From positions 1 to 6,534 of the forward strand of contig CAJQKX010000676.1 of NCBI GenBank assembly GCA_905479025.1: a stretch of DNA of 6,534 nt, written 5' to 3'. This DNA is from an uncultured Paraglaciecola sp. (GTDB lineage Bacteria; Pseudomonadota; Gammaproteobacteria; Enterobacterales; Alteromonadaceae). Both the position numbers and the translations under genes were made by a program. The notes beneath the pieces were generated by a model that saw nothing but the letters and a program-made list of their open reading frames with translations, did no database searches and was not told where the DNA came from. This document shows, piece by piece, positions 6,058 to 6,534 of the stretch; the first letter of the stretch is position 1; each line of letters opens with the position of its first letter.

Positions 6058-6534
6058 AATTTTCTATTAGTACGCTGGTGTTGATACTACGTGAAATGTC
6101 AGGATGGTTTTTTAGGCGTGCTTGCAGCTTGATAGTGACTCGCGTTTGAATAACGTGCTGGACAGCACTTTTTTCGACCATAAATTCAAGTGCCGTTACC
6201 TGAACAACGTTTGGATCAGTTAAATCATGCCATCCAGACTCATCACAAGCGGCCCCATTTAAACGGATCTCAACTGCATAATTTCTTAATCGAAAGCCAT
6301 ACTTTTCATTATTAGCAGAGGGATCCAACACACCATTTTTATTGCGGTCATAGGCAAAATTAATACAACTATTAACAGGTTCACCCGCATACGCCGCTAA
6401 ATTCAAACTACCATCAAAGGGGTTTGAAACATTTGTGGGATTTTCAACCAACTCGTTGGTGAGGGCAAAGTATCCTGCGCGCTTGAGATCATGACTGACA
6501 ACAGCCACTACGGCATTCATTTCTTCGTCTAATC
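6050..6534 (-). CDS. PilW/PpdB-like (GspJ-type) minor pilin, C-terminal part
   Basis: The frame is open to the window edge, so the N-terminal prepilin leader and helix are missing. About 161 codons are visible. The first in-window ATG (6520) is internal, because the preceding codons read LDEE in the same helix. The motif HDLKRAGYFAL is the conserved DLRRAGYW-type segment just after the N-terminal helix of PilW/PpdB proteins. CINFAYDRNKNGVLD, then KYGFRLRNYAVEIRL, and GAACDESGWHDLTDPN, VQVTALEF follow. This order (Cys, a D-x-N-x-NG-like loop, GFRL, Cys-x3-GW, LTDP) resembles PpdB-type pilins as I recall them. The two cysteines probably pair, and the Asp/Asn-rich loop could bind calcium. The stop (TGA) overlaps the next gene's first codons, so the two are cotranscribed. 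It is inferred to be the J-type member of the second initiation set. Confidence 0.75.
   Translation of the reverse strand, partial: LDEEMNAVVAVVSHDLKRAGYFALTNELVENPTNVSNPFDGSLNLAAYAGEPVNSCINFAYDRNKNGVLDPSANNEKYGFRLRNYAVEIRLNGAACDESGWHDLTDPNVVQVTALEFMVEKSAVQHVIQTRVTIKLQARLKNHPDISRSINTSVLIENYE

Noticed and set aside
4346..6534. MSHA pilus genes (mshD/mshO/mshP)
   Set aside because: The order W-like, X-like, V-like does not match mshD-O-P, and the GFRL/LTDP motifs of the first gene fit PpdB better. It is not fully excluded without the upstream sequence.

Overview
The window is a piece of a type IV pilus (T4P) minor-pilin locus. Every credible gene lies on the minus strand, so the locus is transcribed from position 6534 towards position 1. 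The organism looks like a low-GC (roughly 40% by eye) Gram-negative gammaproteobacterium. The fimT/pilVWXY1E-type gene order, the Sec and prepilin signals and the protein style suggest a marine Alteromonadales-like bacterium (Alteromonas, Glaciecola or Colwellia type). The genus is inference only.

In transcription order there are two blocks. Block 1 (6534 to 4346) holds three prepilin-like genes: a PilW/PpdB-like protein with its N-terminus cut off by the window edge, a 375-residue PilX-like protein with a large C-terminal extension, and a 189-residue PilV/GspI-like prepilin. The W-X-V (J-K-I) order matches the enterobacterial ppdB-ygdB-ppdC arrangement rather than the usual pilV-pilW-pilX order. 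Next comes a 246-bp AT-rich intergenic gap (4100 to 4345) with a small palindrome and no strong terminator. Block 2 (4099 to 1) is a canonical pilV-pilW-pilX-pilY1 run. It starts at a GTG codon, two of its junctions are ATGA overlaps, and there is an 11-bp gap before pilY1. pilY1 runs off the left edge; its first 674 codons are open from the start codon at 2023 to position 1.

In related systems, minor pilins H/I/J/K (FimT/FimU, PilV, PilW, PilX) form an initiation complex at the pilus tip that recruits the large secreted adhesin PilY1. Block 2 is that set. Block 1 looks like a second, diverged I/J/K set. Its upstream H-like partner, if there is one, would lie beyond 6534.

The most unusual points are these. 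The N-terminal von Willebrand A (VWA) domain of PilY1 is split by about 380 residues carrying two tandem beta-rich repeats. A near-perfect 17-bp inverted repeat lies inside the pilY1 coding sequence, at the boundary where that insert begins. The PilX-like protein of block 1 is fused to a probable beta-helix-type domain. PilV has ten cysteines. No tRNA, rRNA, CRISPR array, insertion sequence or plus-strand gene could be supported.
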